A stretch of DNA of 64,000 bases from Geobacillus sp. 46C-IIa. GTDB taxonomy: Bacteria; Bacillota; Bacilli; Bacillales; Anoxybacillaceae. This document shows positions 49,290 to 60,173 of the stretch, in pieces (positions within the stretch are counted from its first letter, which is position 1; the number at the start of each line of letters is the position of its first letter). A program made the position numbers and the translations under genes. The DNA is taken from the NCBI RefSeq assembly GCF_014679505.1, contig NZ_CP061474.1, forward strand, positions 2,614,001-2,678,000. The letters are read 5' to 3'. Under the pieces are notes generated by a model, which worked only from the letters and a program-made list of their open reading frames with translations, ran no database searches and had not been told where the DNA came from.

Positions 49290-49890
49290 TTAATAACTTG
49301 CCTTAATTATAATCCATGCGCCGACTTTCTTATAATTCTTGAGTTGCCTTTTTACATAGCTTCTTTTCCAAGAACCTTTTGGTTTTAATTCAACGACAAC
49401 CCTTCCTCTAAAAAATTGAAGGTCTGGACGTTTTTTAGTACCTCTTAATGGTTTATCATATTTGCCTCCAGGAACAACTCTTTTCATCACTTTGGTCCAT
49501 GCTTGGTGCGCGGCTCTCCCTCTAACATATGCAGGACCTTTAGTAATATTGTAAATATTTCTTGCAACCTTGGCTGCACGGTAAGCACCTGAGCCTATTC
49601 CACCGATAGCACCTAAACCAGCTCCTATTGCAACAGAACCCCACAACTTCCAACCTTTGAGACCTCTACTTTTTGCAGACTTATACGACGATACCCCTCC
49701 GATTAACGCTCCTACTGCCATCCACACCCAATGCCCATCCGGATCGACCAACATCACCGGATTGTTGTTCGCGTACGTATAGCCGTTCTGCGTGAGAATG
49801 TCATCCGCATCGCTTGGGTCTGGATCCAAGGATAGGAACACACCTTGTTCTGGGCGGTAGTACCGGGCAATCAGGTAGTATAGACCCGTT
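49290..49890 (-). pseudogene. Displaced Rhs PD-(D/E)XK nuclease tip, cassette 2' (cut by IS21)
   Basis: Core end (GLYYLIARYYRPEQG to NNPVMLVDPDGHWVW), a Gly-rich linker, then a domain with KKRPDLQFFRGRVVVELKPK, which reads as the P-D...E-x-K active site of restriction-endonuclease-like toxins. The 5' part of the core is replaced by an IS21 end at 49891. From 49290 to 49880 it is nearly identical to the tip at 62122-62715. Confidence 0.78.
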
Positions 49891-49957
49891 GTTTTTTGCA
49901 AGCAAAAAGTGCAGAGAATTGCAAGAAAAAATACATAGGCTTGCCGGCTCAATGAAT

Positions 49958-52204
<2,247 letters not shown>

Positions 52205-52223
52205 TGCTAGCATCCTTTCATTA

Positions 52224-52263
52224 CCTCCACTGTTTTGTTCTTCACAACCTTAAACAGTAGAGG
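52224..52263 (-). promoter_or_regulatory. Ribosome-site-masking stem before istA
   Basis: On the minus strand CCTCTACTGTTT pairs with AAACAGTGGAGG (12 bp with one wobble). The 3' arm is the GGAGG ribosome-site sequence nearest to istA. Confidence 0.5.
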
Positions 52264-52350
52264 GTATTTTAGGAGCTGGCAAGCCTTTTTTTATGCCATG
52301 AAGCTCTGCACTTTTTTGTTGCAGAACTCTGTACTTTTATTTTGCACTAA

Positions 52351-52708
52351 ACATTTCTGGGATTTCCCCCTGCTCGATGAGGTGTTCGTAGAACACCGTC
52401 ACGGGCATGGTGGGATGTTCTTTTCTTAGGGCTAAAATATGATCCTCATCATCGGGCGACAGACGCCTTGAGTGGCCGCGGTCCGAACGGCGCTTCGGCT
52501 TTAAGGCGTCAAAGCCCCCTTTTTTGTATCGGGGGCACCAATCGAGGATCGTCTTGGCTGCGATTCGCTTGCCGCCCTGGTGGGGAACATGGTGCACTCG
52601 CTCGCTCACCTCTTTCAGATACGTCTTCGGTTCCACCTGCCCATTCACCAACGGAGCGATTAGCCCGTACCGAAACAGGGCCATGTCGTGTCTCATCGAC
52701 TCATCCAT
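52351..52708 (-). pseudogene. DDE transposase, N-terminal part only
   Basis: About 119 codons from ATG 52706-52708 (AAGGAG upstream): a helix-turn-helix region (AAKTILDWCPRYKKGGFDAL) with SDRGHSRRLSPDDEDHI. This is the N-terminus of the DDE-type transposase that accompanies DUF6431 proteins. The catalytic core is removed at the IS21 end. Confidence 0.7.
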
Positions 52709-52860
52709 TCGAATCTCCTTCTGGTCTCACTTGGAATCAGAACCGTTCCGGTCCTCCTGCCCTTATCGTACCGAATTGCTTTTTCTCCGTCGATAGGAAA
52801 GGTTTGTGGGAACCTCAATTATTTCCAATTTAGGATATGTATGTAAAATCAGGATCCCAT

Positions 52861-53406
52861 TTAATTCGCAAAAGGGTGTCGGAATCCGTCCTCCCACATC
52901 TCTCTGATGACCGAATAGAGACCGTGTTCCTCCAACGTCCGGATCCACCAAGAAGTCTGTTCCTTTTCTTTTTTCACGATAGGGCCTATGATTCTCCACC
53001 GCCTCGCAAAAAAACGATGAAGGTTTGATAGGTTTCGGTAGAACCGTCGGACATAAAAGATGATGCCGTCCTTTGTCGGGAGGAACGGAGCCTGGTTCGT
53101 CCCCTCGGTCAATCCCAACTGCTCTTTCACCACTTGCCATACGGCGGACAACGTATACTGAAAATACGAGAGGAGAAAGGAAGGCAGCGCACTCACCGTC
53201 TTCAAGCATTCCCGACAGCGATACCGGACAATCCAAATGCGATAATCACCATGTGGGGTCAATGCGTTTCGCTCATAGTAACCGTGGCGATGCAACGGGC
53301 GCTTGGCCCGGCAATGCGGACACTGTGTCAGAAGAGGGGAGTCGTTTTCTTTTCCACGCTCTGCATACGTTTGGACGTCAATGCCAAAGTCATGAAATTG
53401 AATCAC
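52861..53406 (-). CDS. DUF6431 zinc-ribbon protein of a two-gene transposable element
   Basis: 181 aa with a zinc ribbon (CPHCRAKRPLHRHGYYER and YRCRECLKTVSALPSF). The family is DUF6431, usually found directly before a DDE transposase as here. It probably binds the element's ends. It appears intact although its partner is truncated. Confidence 0.75.
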   Translation of the reverse strand: MIQFHDFGIDVQTYAERGKENDSPLLTQCPHCRAKRPLHRHGYYERNALTPHGDYRIWIVRYRCRECLKTVSALPSFLLSYFQYTLSAVWQVVKEQLGLTEGTNQAPFLPTKDGIIFYVRRFYRNLSNLHRFFARRWRIIGPIVKKEKEQTSWWIRTLEEHGLYSVIREMWEDGFRHPFAN

Positions 53407-53468
53407 GTCCTCCTCTTCTCCTCTGAACCGATGGATTTTCTCTTCCGAAATAATTCACAAAAAATTTA

Positions 53469-53587
53469 GCACACTCTTTCAGAAAAGTTCCATGGGCAGC
53501 GATCTGTCCTCCACCCGGGGATGAAAATCACCGCTGGCTGACGGGATTTTCACGGAAAAGGGGAGAGGGCTTTCTGAAAGAATGTGC
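53469..53587. repeat. Inverted repeat beside the DUF6431 element
   Basis: GCACACTCTTTCAGAAAAG (53469-53487) and CTTTCTGAAAGAATGTGC (53570-53587) are complementary at nearly all positions, 82 bases apart. They may be the element end plus a second copy, or a small derivative element. No gene lies here. Confidence 0.45.
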
Positions 53588-53655
53588 AAAAAAATGGCTC
53601 TTTTGTTCCGAAATAAAGTGATAATTTACACTTATGAACGAAGTATGGGAAGATT

Positions 53656-53686
53656 AAAGCCCCTCTCGGATGAGAAGGGGCTTTTT
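53656..53686 (-). terminator. Terminator of cassette 6
   Basis: AAAGCCCCTCTC pairs with GAGAAGGGGCTTT with a short loop and A/T runs on both sides, 18 bases after the immunity gene stop. Confidence 0.8.
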
Positions 53687-53703
53687 GTGTATTTCTCTCT
53701 ATT

Positions 53704-54027
53704 TTAAACATAATTTCCATGTTCGTCTATTCCTATTGGATAATATGGCATTTTTTCAATAATTCTAAATAGCTCCTTATGTTCACCTGACAACCAATCA
53801 ACACAAAAATCTTTTGGATTTACATAGTATTCATTTTCCTCATTATCGTTTAACTTGTCACACTCAAACCAATATTTCCTAAATACGGCAATTACTCTTC
53901 CGCTAATACTTAATTCGTATTCATATCTCTCTTTGTCAAGATTCGGATCTAAAAATTCCTTTTCTTCTTCAATTGCCTCTTTTAATTCTTTTACATATTT
54001 TTGAAAAAGTATTTCATAGTCGTTCAT
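53704..54027 (-). CDS. Putative immunity protein of cassette 6
   Basis: 107 aa from ATG 54025-54027, eight bases after GGAGG. Strongly acidic, with a helical N-terminus (YEILFQKYVKELKEAIEEEK) and a beta-rich middle. Family not recognised. Its start overlaps the stop of a toxin remnant, which marks it as an immunity gene. Confidence 0.6.
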   Translation of the reverse strand: MNDYEILFQKYVKELKEAIEEEKEFLDPNLDKERYEYELSISGRVIAVFRKYWFECDKLNDNEENEYYVNPKDFCVDWLSGEHKELFRIIEKMPYYPIGIDEHGNYV

Positions 54028-54029
54028 TA

Positions 54030-54073
54030 TCATGGCCTCCATTCATCAGGATAATATCTTTCCTGTTTACTAC
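54030..54073 (-). pseudogene. Toxin tip remnant (cassette 6)
   Basis: The last 14 or so codons of a toxin, ending SKQERYYPDEWRP and TGA, overlap the immunity start. The rest is lost at an IS21-type end (TTCTGCAACTAAAAA), the same junction string as for cassette 8 at 46366. Confidence 0.5.
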
Positions 54074-54397
54074 GATTGTTTTCTGCAACTAAAAATTTAA
54101 GCGAAATGCAATGAAAAAGTTTAGCACTCTATGTTCCATAAAAGTAAATATAATCCATATACCAATATAAATTATCTTACCCTATAAGGCTTGACATGGA
54201 TCCTCTGCGTGCATGGATTATTTTGCGAAGGCCGCAGCACAAAAGGAATTCGCAGAGGCAACCAGCCTACCATGCACGCCACTCCATGTAAAGCCGTGTC
54301 TGTGAAATTATATTTTTTGAGAAAAACTGACCTGTTTTGTTTCCAATTTAGTGCTTAATTTTTATCTTGCATTTTGCTAAAGTTTTATTTTGCATTA
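54069..54397. mobile_element. IS21-derived non-autonomous element
   Basis: The left end TGCAACTAAAAATTTAAGCG and the right end read inward TGCAAAATAAAACTTTAGC carry the same internal repeats (AAATGCAA, TTAAGCAC/TTTAGCAC) as the istB remnant's end at 46366, but no transposase lies between. Only about 330 bp remain, including a structured inverted repeat at 54189-54296. Confidence 0.6.
54189..54296. other. Three-tier stem-loop inside the IS21-derived element
   Basis: GGCTT/AAGCC, ACATGGA/TCCATGT and GCGTGCATGG/CCATGCACGC nest in order, with a further TTGCGAA/TTCGCAG inside. All but the last pair perfectly. It is more GC-rich than its surroundings. It could be a structured RNA or a nested mobile element. 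I do not recognise the family. Confidence 0.45.
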
Positions 54398-54431
54398 AAC
54401 AATTCGGCACTACGCTCCCAAACCAAAATAG

Positions 54432-54455
54432 CCATAGAGGAGATCTCCCCTATGG
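54432..54455 (-). terminator. Terminator-like hairpin of cassette 5
   Basis: CCATAG-GGAG pairs with CTCC-CTATGG around a 2-base loop, followed by CTATTTTGG on the minus strand, 8 bases after the immunity gene stop. Confidence 0.55.
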
Positions 54456-54462
54456 TTAAATC

Positions 54463-54906
54463 TTATTCATCTATACCTAAATATTGTTTCGCATTAATTG
54501 TTGTTTGGTATAAGAGAACGGGTTTCTTCTTTAATAGTTCTTTAAGACCTTCGAGTTCTAATGATGGATTTATTATTTCTGAAATGTTCGCTTCTAATGA
54601 TGAAACAATAACACTACTTTCATTTATTCTATCAAGGTCAAGACAGTCAACTTCCTTACCTTCAACTTTGAAATAGAACCTACATCTAATATCACCGTCA
54701 ACATCTCGTGGAAGCTCTAGCCCTTTATTTATTTCCTTAATCACTATACCTACATTTACATAATAACAATTAGAGTAATTTGATTTCTGCAATCCAAGGC
54801 AACATATTACCTCAGGACTTTCCTTATAATAATATTTGCCTTTTTTCGAGAAACCGTTTGCTAATAAACAGTCATTAACAATCTTTTTAAACTCTTTCCT
54901 TTCCAT
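54463..54906 (-). CDS. DUF4304-like immunity protein of cassette 5
   Basis: 147 aa starting ERKEFKKIVNDCLLANGFSK followed by KGKYYYKE, the usual opening of DUF4304 proteins, which are often found as immunity proteins of polymorphic toxins. There is no signal peptide. It starts 13 bases after the nuclease tip of cassette 5. Confidence 0.7.
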   Translation of the reverse strand: MERKEFKKIVNDCLLANGFSKKGKYYYKESPEVICCLGLQKSNYSNCYYVNVGIVIKEINKGLELPRDVDGDIRCRFYFKVEGKEVDCLDLDRINESSVIVSSLEANISEIINPSLELEGLKELLKKKPVLLYQTTINAKQYLGIDE

Positions 54907-54919
54907 CGCCTCTACCTCC

Positions 54920-56320
54920 TCAATAAACTTCTAATACTGTTCTCCAGCCTTTACCATAAATTTTTTCAACTTCTTTTTTATAAGCTTTTAATTGTTTTAG
55001 GCCTTTTTTTATTGCTCGTGGGTTATTTGGTTTAAGTTCATATATAATTTTCTTCTCGAAATCAATAAAATCAATTCTTTTTCCACTTGGTAAACGAAAT
55101 TCCTTTTCTCTTACCCCTTTAAGTACCTTATTAGCTTTATATGATTTATGCATTTGTCGTCCTAATTTTAAATTTGACTTTGTATATCGTTTAGCAGCTT
55201 TCTTAACGGTTCGTTTTACTGCTTTTTTTATTAAGGATTTGGCTACTTTTTTAGCAACAATCCTTCCACCAACGGAGACCAAGATAATTATATAAGGATT
55301 CTCTCCATCTGGGTCGGTTAACATCACCGGATTGTTGTTCGCATACGCATACCCATTCTGCGTGAGAATATCATCTGCATCCCCTGGATCTGGATCCAAA
55401 GAAAGGAACACGCCATGCGTTGGATGATAGTACCGGGCGATCAGATAGTACAGACCCGTTTCTTTGTCATATTGGTATCCCGCATATCGGTATGGGTTTT
55501 CGTCCGCCAAGGCACCGGATTGGGAAAGAATATTCCCCCACGCATCGTATTGGTAACGGGCCACGATGTTTCCTTGTTCATCCGTCAGGGCGATCACATC
55601 GCCATGGGCGTTATAGTGGTAAAAATACGTTGCTGTGCCTTTCTTCATGGCAAGGAGTTGTCCGTTTTCTCCGTATATATACGATCTTACCACATTTCCG
55701 CTTGCATCGGTTTCATACAGAACGTTTAGGCTGTCGCCTTGGTAATGGTAGTTCGTAATGACGCCATTGACATTCTTTTGGATGCGCCGGCCGTCTTCGT
55801 CGTATTTGTATGTTACAAACGGCGTGCTTTCTCCTTTTCTCGTAATGGAAACCAATTGGTCCGCTTCATTCCATTCGTATTGATATTGTCCATCTTCGAT
55901 ACGGTTGCCGTTGGCATCATAAGAGATTGTCTCTGTTCCAAAACGAATCAACTGATTGGCAGCGTTATAATCGGCATTGGTCGTCGTCGACTGCCCATCC
56001 TTGGTTTCCACGATTTGCTTCCGGTTTCCGAATCCGTCATAGGCATATTCGACTTTCGTGCCATCTGGAAGCTGCTCTTCCACTAATTGGTCTAAGTCAT
56101 CGTAACGGTAGACGGTCGTTTCCCCCGTTGGGGATTCCACTTTCGTCCGGTTGCCGTTTTCATCGTAACGGTATGTTTCCGATAAAATTTCTTTTCCGTC
56201 CGCCGTACCGACCGAAACGCTTTCCACTAAGCCGCGGTCATCATACGTAAAGGTCGAACCGGCTCCATTTCCTGTCGTGAAGGTGTGAACGTTTCCTCTC
56301 TCGTCATAATCAATGTTTTT
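54920..56320 (-). CDS. 5'-truncated Rhs protein with PD-(D/E)XK nuclease tip, cassette 5
   Basis: The longest rhs piece in the window. Many YD repeats (TYRYDENGNRTKVES, VYRYDDLDQLVEEQL, YQYEWNEADQLVSI) lead into the conserved core end (GVFLSLDPDPGDADD, NNNPVMLTDPDG). A basic linker follows (about 50 residues, many Lys), then a nuclease-like domain with RLPSGKRIDFIDFEKKIIYE followed by LKP (D...E-x-K). The frame is open back to about 56320 but lacks a start. The first GTG is 56225-56227. It is probably a broken rhs gene or a long donor cassette. Confidence 0.8.
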   Translation of the reverse strand, partial: KNIDYDERGNVHTFTTGNGAGSTFTYDDRGLVESVSVGTADGKEILSETYRYDENGNRTKVESPTGETTVYRYDDLDQLVEEQLPDGTKVEYAYDGFGNRKQIVETKDGQSTTTNADYNAANQLIRFGTETISYDANGNRIEDGQYQYEWNEADQLVSITRKGESTPFVTYKYDEDGRRIQKNVNGVITNYHYQGDSLNVLYETDASGNVVRSYIYGENGQLLAMKKGTATYFYHYNAHGDVIALTDEQGNIVARYQYDAWGNILSQSGALADENPYRYAGYQYDKETGLYYLIARYYHPTHGVFLSLDPDPGDADDILTQNGYAYANNNPVMLTDPDGENPYIIILVSVGGRIVAKKVAKSLIKKAVKRTVKKAAKRYTKSNLKLGRQMHKSYKANKVLKGVREKEFRLPSGKRIDFIDFEKKIIYELKPNNPRAIKKGLKQLKAYKKEVEKIYGKGWRTVLEVY

Positions 56321-56375
56321 TGTTTGGCTACATTTCTTTATTAGTTGTTATTCTTTCTCACTCTGAGATAATAAA

Positions 56376-56406
56376 AGCTCACAAACCTTAAAGTAGGTCG
56401 TGAGCT
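56376..56406 (-). terminator. Terminator-like hairpin of cassette 4
   Basis: AGCTCAC pairs with GTGAGCT around a 17-base loop, followed by TTTTATT on the minus strand. The rest of 56321-56571 is AT-rich with no gene that I can support. Confidence 0.5.
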
Positions 56407-56571
56407 CTAAATAAAAATAATTTTTCATAAAAAGGCTTCATCAATATTCTGTGTTTCTGTCAAGATAGGTTTGAAAATTCTATCTTTAAAGTACCCCCAC
56501 GTTAACCAGACGACATGTTAGGAAAATAGGTTGGATTTATATATTTAAAAAATTTCCAATTATACTTTGAT

Positions 56572-56910
56572 TTAGTTTTCATACTCCCAAATAGCGTACC
56601 GACTAATAGCTAAAGCTGTTTCGTTCCAGGTTTTTCTTGAACAATGGGCAAGTATTTTTTTGAGACGATCCTCTACACTTTTTATATTAAAGTCTTTCAT
56701 TATAAACAATCCCCTAGCTATCTCCAATCCTGACTTTTCCACCATATTCCCTAACCTTTTTGGACTTGTAACATAGATAGTAAATACTTCAGCAGAATCT
56801 GAGTCTCCCTTGATACCAATATCCGCTTCAATTTCTATCCAAAAATCATCAGTCTCCTCTCCCCAGTCTTCATCCATTATCGTTAAACAAAATAATTCAG
56901 GAATTATCAT
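56572..56910 (-). CDS. Imm8-like immunity protein of cassette 4
   Basis: 112 aa, acidic. The opening IIPELFCLTIMD, the acidic stretch WGEETDDFWIEIEADIG, and VFTIYVTSPKRLG fit the Imm8 immunity family. It starts 19 bases after the toxin tip of cassette 4. Confidence 0.65.
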   Translation of the reverse strand: MIIPELFCLTIMDEDWGEETDDFWIEIEADIGIKGDSDSAEVFTIYVTSPKRLGNMVEKSGLEIARGLFIMKDFNIKSVEDRLKKILAHCSRKTWNETALAISRYAIWEYEN

Positions 56911-56929
56911 TTATATGGCTCCCTCCATG

Positions 56930-57523
56930 CTAAAAATTCAAGCGTGCATTTCGTAACTTATATGTCTTTTTGTTGATAGGACTCTTATAAAATTCCTCAA
57001 AATTCGCTTGATATACCCTTCTTGTTTTCTTATACTGCATTCTAAATACTTTAGATTTATCTTTACTTCTATATCCTATCCATTTACCATTTTTGTAGAG
57101 TGGCTTAGCCCCTGATCCAACCCATGCTTTCCCAGCCTTTTTTGCTAGTCTCTTACTTACTCTCCCTACTTCTATAGTAGTGTTACCTTTTCCATACTTA
57201 GCCGCCAATAAAATCTTCATAATCTTGGCTGTTTCTCCCGCTTTATAAATTCTATACGCTTTAAAAGCCGCACCGCCAACAAGCCCTACACCTACAGCAA
57301 TCGCTGCGACCTTCCAACCGCCTTTTTTAAAGGCCTTATACCCATCATACGCCGCAAACCCTGCATTAATTAACAACCAAGGAAGGTTCCCATCCGGATT
57401 CACCAACATCACTGGGTTGTTGTTCGCATACGCATACCCATTCTGCGTGGGAATATCATCCGCATCCCCTGAGTCTGGATCCAAGAAAAGGGACACGCCA
57501 TGCTCCGGGTGATAGTACCGGGT
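56930..57523 (-). CDS. Displaced Rhs toxin tip, cassette 4
   Basis: The core end is shorter and more diverged than in the other cassettes (LITRYYHPEHGVSLFLDPDS, GDADDIPTQNG, NNNPVMLVNPDGN). The linker INAGFAAYDGYKAFKKGGWK is shared with cassette 1. The basic toxin domain (about 110 aa) ends KKTYKLRNARLNF. Family not recognised. There is no own start or ribosome site, apart from an internal GTG near 57496. Confidence 0.7.
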   Translation of the reverse strand, partial: TRYYHPEHGVSLFLDPDSGDADDIPTQNGYAYANNNPVMLVNPDGNLPWLLINAGFAAYDGYKAFKKGGWKVAAIAVGVGLVGGAAFKAYRIYKAGETAKIMKILLAAKYGKGNTTIEVGRVSKRLAKKAGKAWVGSGAKPLYKNGKWIGYRSKDKSKVFRMQYKKTRRVYQANFEEFYKSPINKKTYKLRNARLNF

Positions 57524-57852
57524 AATGAGAAATATCCGCTTAATAGAAGTTCAAAAATATACATGCATGAGTTGCCTTACTTCCAACCGGAGCAGGGAAA
57601 TACGCTGCCTCATCCCTTAACAGTCGAGCTTGTCTGATTTATTCTTACAGAAAGTAAGACAAAACCCTTAATATTAATAAAGGTTTTCAAAGTTTTAATT
57701 ATAAAAAAATGCCTTAGGAGAGAGCGTTTCTCCTAAGGTTCTACAATTACAAAAATAATCCGACCTATCTAATCAATATTTTATTTAATATGTCTGATTT
57801 CCTTCACCTTAATCAATATTTTATCACAATGTTTTCCTGTTTTTCATTGAGT
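57524..57852. other. Intergenic stretch between cassettes 4 and 3
   Basis: AT-rich, without a gene. It holds the cassette 3 terminator and two copies of AATCAATATTTTAT (near 57771 and 57813). The rhs homology of cassette 4 starts abruptly at its left border. Confidence 0.5.
57712..57738 (-). terminator. Terminator of cassette 3
   Basis: CCTTAGGAGA pairs exactly with TCTCCTAAGG (10 bp, 7-base loop), followed by CATTTTTTT on the minus strand. Confidence 0.85.
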
Positions 57853-58649
57853 TTATGAAGAAAGATAAGACACTTTATTTACTTTCCATATAATCTGTGT
57901 TTCGTTTTCTTTTTCTAAAAAAGTTACAACCCACCCGAAATGATGTAAACGATCAGTAAATGTCACCTTATGATTTAGTGTCCATGTTAAATCACCTAAA
58001 TATCTCCAATAAAAAGATTCGTGTGGTCTGTCTACTCTTACTAATCTTTCTTTCTTTAAAACCTTATTTCCTTTTTGACGTTTTATTTCTAAATATATAT
58101 CTACATAAGAGACTTCGTGTTCACATATAATGCTACATATATATCTACGATTAGGACTGCGCTTTTTCTTATAGATAAATGTATTTTTGTAATTTAATTC
58201 TTTTATCTTGTTGTATATTTCACGAAAAATTTGCTTATCCCATCCTCGCTCATCAGCAAGTTTTTCCATACCCTTTGTAACACTTCTAATGCCATTTTCT
58301 TTTTTTCCAAGTCATCCGTAAGAGAGAAGTATTGATTATAATCCATTTCAACATAAACAGTAATAAAATCGGGTACCATTTCCATTTCAATTTCTTTCTC
58401 GCTTAATTTAGATAGATCCGGTACGCATTGAATGATAACTCCCTTTTCCCCATCTGTATGAATTTCGGGCAAAAGACGAGTATAAAGTGATGTAATACAT
58501 CTTGTTTCATAATGAAAGATGGCGGACTTGCTTTGCCTATAATCGGTAAAGGGGCTTGTCTCACCAGTATCATAGTCAACTATTACAGTATGATCAAAAT
58601 AGTTTATATCACTTGGAATAGAAAGTTGAATATCCCTTATAACAGTCAT
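57853..58649 (-). pseudogene. Putative immunity gene of cassette 3, frameshifted
   Basis: Two frames join into one protein of about 265 aa. The 5' part (from ATG 58647-58649) begins TVIRDIQLSIPSDINYFDHT. The 3' part starts MEKLADERGWDKQIFREIYN. They meet near 58270, where one base seems to be missing (LEVL, then KGMEKL). Family not recognised. It lies 23 bases after the toxin tip of cassette 3, so it should be its immunity gene. Confidence 0.65.
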
Positions 58650-58672
58650 TTTTTCACTTCCTTTTATTAAAT

Positions 58673-59377
58673 TTATGGGCGATAGTGAAATGGAGGTGAT
58701 AATTTGTTGTTAGGCTGGATTCTATTAATGTATTCCGTATGCCTTTTTTCCCATCTCAGTGCATTATACCTACCACGTATGTTAGTTTTTACTATTCGTG
58801 AAGCATACCGATCTGTCTTGTATCGCTTATTCCACTTTCTAACTTGCCTTTCAGCGCGATATGATTTTCCCTTTTTAGAAATCCTTCCATCACTAATACC
58901 AACTTTGACTACTTTATTAGTTTTTTTATCATAAATTTCATATCCATGATGTATCGCAGGATTTCTTTTACTATTCGAATGATATTTTTTTGAAATCTTT
59001 CTATATTTCTTGTAGACCTTATAAATCTTATAAACTCTATAAGCCCCCACTCCAGCTATAATAACAATATGAGCATAATGCCCATCCAAATCCACCAACA
59101 TCACCGGATTGTTGTTCGCGTACGTATAGCCGTTTTGTGTGAGGATATCGTCCTCATCACCTGGGTCTGGATCCAAGGATAGGAACACACCTTGTTCTGG
59201 GCGGTAGTACCGGGCAATCAGGTAATAAAGACCCGTTTCTTGGTCATATTGGTATCCCGCATATCGGTATGGGTTTTCGTCCGCCACGGCGCCGGATTGG
59301 GAAAGAATATTCCCCCACGCATCGTATTGGTAACGGGTCTCGATGTTTCCTTGTTGCTCATTTAGAGTGTGAATCGT
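58673..59377 (-). CDS. Displaced Rhs toxin tip with GIY-YIG-like domain, cassette 3
   Basis: Core end as in the other cassettes (here DPDPGDEDD and LVDLDGH, two changes from the usual). The tip has a basic linker, then HHGYEIYDKKTNKVVKVGIS, an Arg-rich helix (YRAERQVRKWNKRY) and a Glu-containing helix (RWEKRHTEYINRI). This order, Tyr motif, then K-V-G-I-S, then Arg, then Glu, resembles GIY-YIG nucleases. The upstream sequence is the same as in cassette 7 and follows the HEAT-like gene's TAG. It has no own start. Confidence 0.68.
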   Translation of the reverse strand, partial: TIHTLNEQQGNIETRYQYDAWGNILSQSGAVADENPYRYAGYQYDQETGLYYLIARYYRPEQGVFLSLDPDPGDEDDILTQNGYTYANNNPVMLVDLDGHYAHIVIIAGVGAYRVYKIYKVYKKYRKISKKYHSNSKRNPAIHHGYEIYDKKTNKVVKVGISDGRISKKGKSYRAERQVRKWNKRYKTDRYASRIVKTNIRGRYNALRWEKRHTEYINRIQPNNKLSPPFHYRP

Positions 59378-59801
59378 CTATTTCTTTCGTTTCAATTTCT
59401 TTATTGTGATGTTAATATCGTCTAACAACACGCTTTCACTTAGCCATTTCCAAAATTTCCTTTTTGTTAAATACTTTTTTTCCTCAACAATTCGTTCAAG
59501 TCTTGATGCATCATCAATATTTCCATATCTACCTATTGCAAGTATGGCATGATTCTTTAGTGTTGTATTAAAATCACCCGTTAAAATTTCAAAGAACTTA
59601 TTTACTACATGTCTAGTAACTTTGTCCTTGGGGAATTTTTCCGCGAAAGCAAGTAGAGTAACGGCACTAAAAACACGCTCAAATTCCTCACTAAAGAGAT
59701 CTTCTATTATAACTTTTGATGCTTCTTGATGATCAAATGAATGATAAATAGCCTCTGCTAATGCTTTATGAGAATAACGGGAATCTGGTTTTCTGTACTC
59801 C

Positions 59802-60173
59802 CTCTAGAAATGTTGATATATCAACGGTTGTAGCCGTTTCAGGGGTGTCAAAAAAATATTTTTCGACAAAGTTCCTAACATTATTTTTTAAATATGTGTA
59901 TATCTTACATTTGTTGGGTACGCTTCGCGGTCACTACTGGTTAAATTTGGTTGTAGTGAGGGAAGCGTATGGGATGCACCTTGGATCTCTGCATCGCTGA
60001 TGATGACGAACCCTCCCATGTCTCTTGGCATCCTTGTGCCTACATTCCTTCGTTCGGTCTAGTCATCAGGCAGAGGCCAGCTAAGCTCCTTTAGGGACTC
60101 AAAGTCGAATGGATGATATCGCGCCAGCTTCTCCGTGTCATCCTTGTTGTCTAGGGAATCGAGACGATAGGCA
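59802..60173 (-). ncRNA. Putative bridge/seek RNA region of IS110 copy 2
   Basis: The same 370-base tail as in copy 1, with the TACGCTTC/GAAGCGTA and TCACTAC/GTAGTGA stems and the string CTCCTT at 60086-60091 that recurs at both target sites. Presence of a targeting RNA is inferred from the known biology of the family. Confidence 0.5.
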
